DNA from: Candidatus Blautia excrementipullorum | GTDB taxonomy: Bacteria > Bacillota > Clostridia > Lachnospirales > Lachnospiraceae | DNA length: 51,894 nucleotides | Reading direction: 5' to 3' | Assembly: GCA_019118645.1 (NCBI GenBank) | Contig: DWYN01000079.1 | Span: 1 to 51,894, forward strand | In this document: one piece after another, positions 50,060-51,894 of the stretch | Position numbering within the stretch: the stretch's first letter is position 1 | How the letters are laid out: each line of letters opens with the position of its first letter | Notes under the pieces: model-generated | Told to the model about the DNA's origin: nothing | Database searches by the model: none | Seen by the model: only the letters and a program-made list of their open reading frames with translations | Position numbers and translations under genes: made by a program

Positions 50060-50092
50060 ATTTTCAAAAATAATTTTGGAACTTCAGGGACG

Positions 50093-50107
50093 GCGGCCTG
50101 AGGCCGC
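50093..50107 (+). other. GC-rich hairpin after pepD
   Basis: GCGGCC (50093-50098) and GGCCGC (50102-50107) with loop TGA, extended by GGAAC (50078-50082) and GTTCC (50108-50112) outside. No T-run. Confidence 0.45.
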
Positions 50108-50121
50108 GTTCCGGAAAACAT

Positions 50122-50164
50122 AAGGGTTCAGAATCTGGGTTCAGAGGATTCTGAATCCTTTTTT
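50122..50164 (+). terminator. pepD terminator
   Basis: A 14-bp stem with one G-U pair, AAGGGTTCAGAATC (50122-50135) against GATTCTGAATCCTT (50147-50160), then T50159-50164. Confidence 0.88.
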
Positions 50165-50237
50165 AAATAATAACATACGGTTCCCTCATATATTAAGTAA
50201 AGAGGGGGCGGTTATCATACGCAGACGGATCTGGATT

Positions 50238-51017
50238 TTGCTGCTGGGAATACTCTGGCTGAATTTGATTATTTCTTTGGAAACACTGATCAGGGAGAGA
50301 AGCCTTGCGTCCGGGCTTTCCGCATATTCCTGTATGGAGCCTGGCTTCCGGGAGCAGAGACTGACTGCAAACTTATACCGGAGCCTTACAGAGACAGACG
50401 GAGACTGGATCGGTCTTCTTACTGCCTCCATGCTGGATCAGAACTTTGCACCTTCCCGGATCTCTCAGAACCGGGAAATCTATCTGAGATATAAGGAGAA
50501 AGCGTTTTTTCTTTTGGAAGAAAGCTACAGAGCTGTCTGGGCGGACGTAAAATATTTTCCAGTAGCAAGCGAAGAAATTTTTTTTGAAAATACCTGGATG
50601 GCTCCAAGGGAATATGGAGGAGAGCGGCTTCACGAAGGAACGGATCTTTTCGGGAAAGAAAAGGAGCCAGGGTATTATCCGATCGTCAGTATGACGGACG
50701 GGACAGTGGAAGAGAAAGGGTGGCTGCCTCTTGGCGGCAACCGGATTGGAATACGTTCTCCGGAGGGAGGATATTTTTATTATGCGCATCTTGCTTCCTA
50801 TGAAAAAGAGTTCCGGAAAGGTGACCAGGTAAATGCCGGAGATATCCTGGGATATATGGGAAATACAGGATACGGAGAGGAAGGAACGGCTGGAAAATTT
50901 CCTGTACATCTTCATCTTGGAATTTATATAGAGACCCCTTTTCAAAAGGAAATGAGTGTAAATCCGTACTGGCTTCTGAAAATTTTTGAAAAAAAAACCA
51001 GAAACTATGTATATTAA
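50238..51017 (+). CDS. M23-family metallopeptidase, membrane-anchored
   Basis: About 260 residues. An N-terminal hydrophobic helix precedes a helical region (25-110) and a LytM/M23 peptidase domain. Zinc ligands are visible: His132 and Asp136 in HEGTD, and His226 in VHLHLG with His224 as catalytic base. It probably cuts peptidoglycan cross-links outside the membrane. The only canonical start in frame is TTG at 50238, with a poor ribosome site, and it would drop the positive residues before the helix. The frame is open upstream, where AGAGGGGG is followed by ATC at 50214 and codons for IRRRIW; that is the more natural N-terminus (8 residues longer). Confidence 0.8.
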   Translation: MLLGILWLNLIISLETLIRERSLASGLSAYSCMEPGFREQRLTANLYRSLTETDGDWIGLLTASMLDQNFAPSRISQNREIYLRYKEKAFFLLEESYRAVWADVKYFPVASEEIFFENTWMAPREYGGERLHEGTDLFGKEKEPGYYPIVSMTDGTVEEKGWLPLGGNRIGIRSPEGGYFYYAHLASYEKEFRKGDQVNAGDILGYMGNTGYGEEGTAGKFPVHLHLGIYIETPFQKEMSVNPYWLLKIFEKKTRNYVY

Positions 51018-51019
51018 AG

Positions 51020-51048
51020 TTAATATCTGTTTAAAAGTATGCTATAAT
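51020..51048 (+). promoter_or_regulatory. Promoter of the alarmone synthetase gene
   Basis: TTAATA (51020-51025) and TATAAT (51043-51048) with a 17-bp spacer. Confidence 0.6.
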
Positions 51049-51050
51049 GA

Positions 51051-51098
51051 GCAGGAAGTACAAGAATCATCATTGTACGAAGCTTTAAAACTTCCTGC
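51051..51098 (+). other. Nested hairpin leader before the alarmone synthetase
   Basis: GCAGGAAGT (51051-51059) pairs with ACTTCCTGC (51090-51098), and inside it GTACAA (51058-51063) can pair with TTGTAC (51073-51078). The structure fills the leader from the expected start to the AAGGAG ribosome site (51099-51104). Confidence 0.55.
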
Positions 51099-51113
51099 AA
51101 GGAGTGATTGATT

Positions 51114-51894
51114 ATGGAAATACAGTTATGGAGAAGGATTTTATGCCCATACGAACTTGCGGTCAGAGAGCTGACGGTAAAGTTTGAACATATTATTGAA
51201 GAACACAGGCAAAATGATTTATATTCGCCCATAGAACAGGTGCGGGGAAGGGTAAAAAGTGTGTCCAGCATCCTGGAAAAAATGCAGAGGAAACATATCC
51301 CCATGGAACGAATGGAAGAAGAAGTGGAGGATATCGCGGGTATACGGATCATATGCCAGTTTGAGGAGGATATTGATACGATAGCGGCTCTGATCCAGAA
51401 CCGGAAAGATATGACGATAAAAAGTGAAAAAAATTACCTGAAGCATATCAAACAGAGCGGCTACAGAAGCTATCATCTGATTATTTATTATACAGTGGAA
51501 ACCATTCAGGGGCCAAAACAGATCCAGGCGGAAATTCAGATCCGGACAATGGCGATGAATTTTTGGGCGACAATCGAGCATTCTCTTCAATATAAATATA
51601 AAGGAGAAATGCCGCTCCATGTGGCTGAAAGGCTCAGCAATGCGGCAGATGCCATTATTGCCCTTGACCAGGAAATGTCGTCTGTGCGCAATGAAATCAT
51701 GGACGCTCAGAATTCATCGAAAACGCAGTCAAATCTTGTAAAGGATATTCTGCTGAGTATTGAAAATTTGTACAAGGTTTCCAATAAGAGGGAAGTGGAA
51801 AAAATTCAAAACGAATTTCTGCGGGTTTTTCAGACGAAGGATCTGCAGCAGCTGGAGAGATTTCACAGACAGCTTGATATTATAGCGGAAGGCT
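51114..51894 (+). CDS. Small alarmone synthetase (RelA/SpoT synthetase domain), partial
   Basis: 260 codons are visible and the frame is open at the window edge, so the 3' end is missing. The protein has a (p)ppGpp synthetase domain without the hydrolase, TGS or ACT regions: EDIAGIRIICQF (the ExDxxGxR box) near 73, GYRSYHLII near 121, and EIQIRTMAMNFWATIEH near 142-158 are all intact. It transfers pyrophosphate from ATP to GTP or GDP. The type resembles YjbM/RelQ or YwaC, with a longer coiled C-terminus (from about 185). AAGGAG lies 9 nt before the ATG at 51114. A structured leader precedes it. Confidence 0.9.
   Translation, partial: MEIQLWRRILCPYELAVRELTVKFEHIIEEHRQNDLYSPIEQVRGRVKSVSSILEKMQRKHIPMERMEEEVEDIAGIRIICQFEEDIDTIAALIQNRKDMTIKSEKNYLKHIKQSGYRSYHLIIYYTVETIQGPKQIQAEIQIRTMAMNFWATIEHSLQYKYKGEMPLHVAERLSNAADAIIALDQEMSSVRNEIMDAQNSSKTQSNLVKDILLSIENLYKVSNKREVEKIQNEFLRVFQTKDLQQLERFHRQLDIIAEG

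Overview
The window looks like a chromosomal stretch of an anaerobic, spore-forming, low-to-mid GC Firmicute, most likely family Lachnospiraceae (class Clostridia). The grounds are the sporulation genes (yqfC, yqfD, ylbJ, an alpha/beta SASP), a NAD-linked flavin/iron-sulfur oxidoreductase operon typical of fermenters and acetogens, a Lys/Ala-rich DUF6465-type protein, strong AGGAGG ribosome sites and near-consensus TTGACA/TATAAT promoters. No rRNA, tRNA, CRISPR array, insertion sequence or prophage gene was seen. Most of the window is core genome.

Layout. 1-9.4 kb: an ABC-F ATPase divergent from the redox repressor Rex, then NAD(P)HX repair (nnrD/E fusion), alanine racemase, a MazF-type endoribonuclease without antitoxin, a CBS/CorC membrane protein, YebC and a TepA-like ClpP-fold protease. 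Two 61-bp tandem repeats lie between the last two. 9.4-15.4 kb: a three-gene operon (NuoE-like, NuoF-like, and a 1166-residue fusion of 2Fe-2S ferredoxin, GltD/NfnB-like flavoprotein, 2[4Fe-4S] ferredoxin and molybdopterin-fold domain). It has no hydrogenase H-cluster motif and no recognisable formate dehydrogenase active-site Cys/Sec-His, so it is best read as a soluble electron-bifurcating or transhydrogenase-type complex, resembling the Sporomusa-type Nfn (Stn). This is the most interesting system in the window. 15.4-20.1 kb: uppP, ftsK/spoIIIE, a Dabb protein, rlmH.

20.2-27.3 kb, minus strand: a DUF2284 protein, a heterodimeric ABC exporter with one degenerate ATP site, and an unusual protein that joins a RecA/KaiC-like N-terminus to a PEP-synthase-type ATP-grasp domain, preceded by an attenuator-like hairpin. 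27.4-34.9 kb: cupin, a second DUF2284 protein, yqfC-yqfD-phoH-ybeY, a fragment of a DUF3048 (YerB-like) lipoprotein gene where conserved gene order breaks, then proB, a DUF896 protein, 5-formyl-THF cyclo-ligase and proA. 35-38.3 kb: a secreted, Thr/Pro-rich beta-helix-type surface protein and an M14-carboxypeptidase-like protein with altered zinc ligands.

38.4-51.9 kb: miaB, rpmB (minus), asp23-fakA-recG, a DUF6465-type protein, SASP (minus), mgsA-rsmD-coaD, a coiled-coil protein that overlaps ylbJ tail to tail, a PepD-type dipeptidase, an M23 peptidase, and a small alarmone synthetase cut by the window end. Several leaders contain hairpins that could hide a ribosome site (tepA, yqfC) or terminate early (the ATP-grasp protein). 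Two good sigma-E-like promoters precede yqfC and ylbJ. All functional calls are from motif and synteny recognition by eye; no database search was run.
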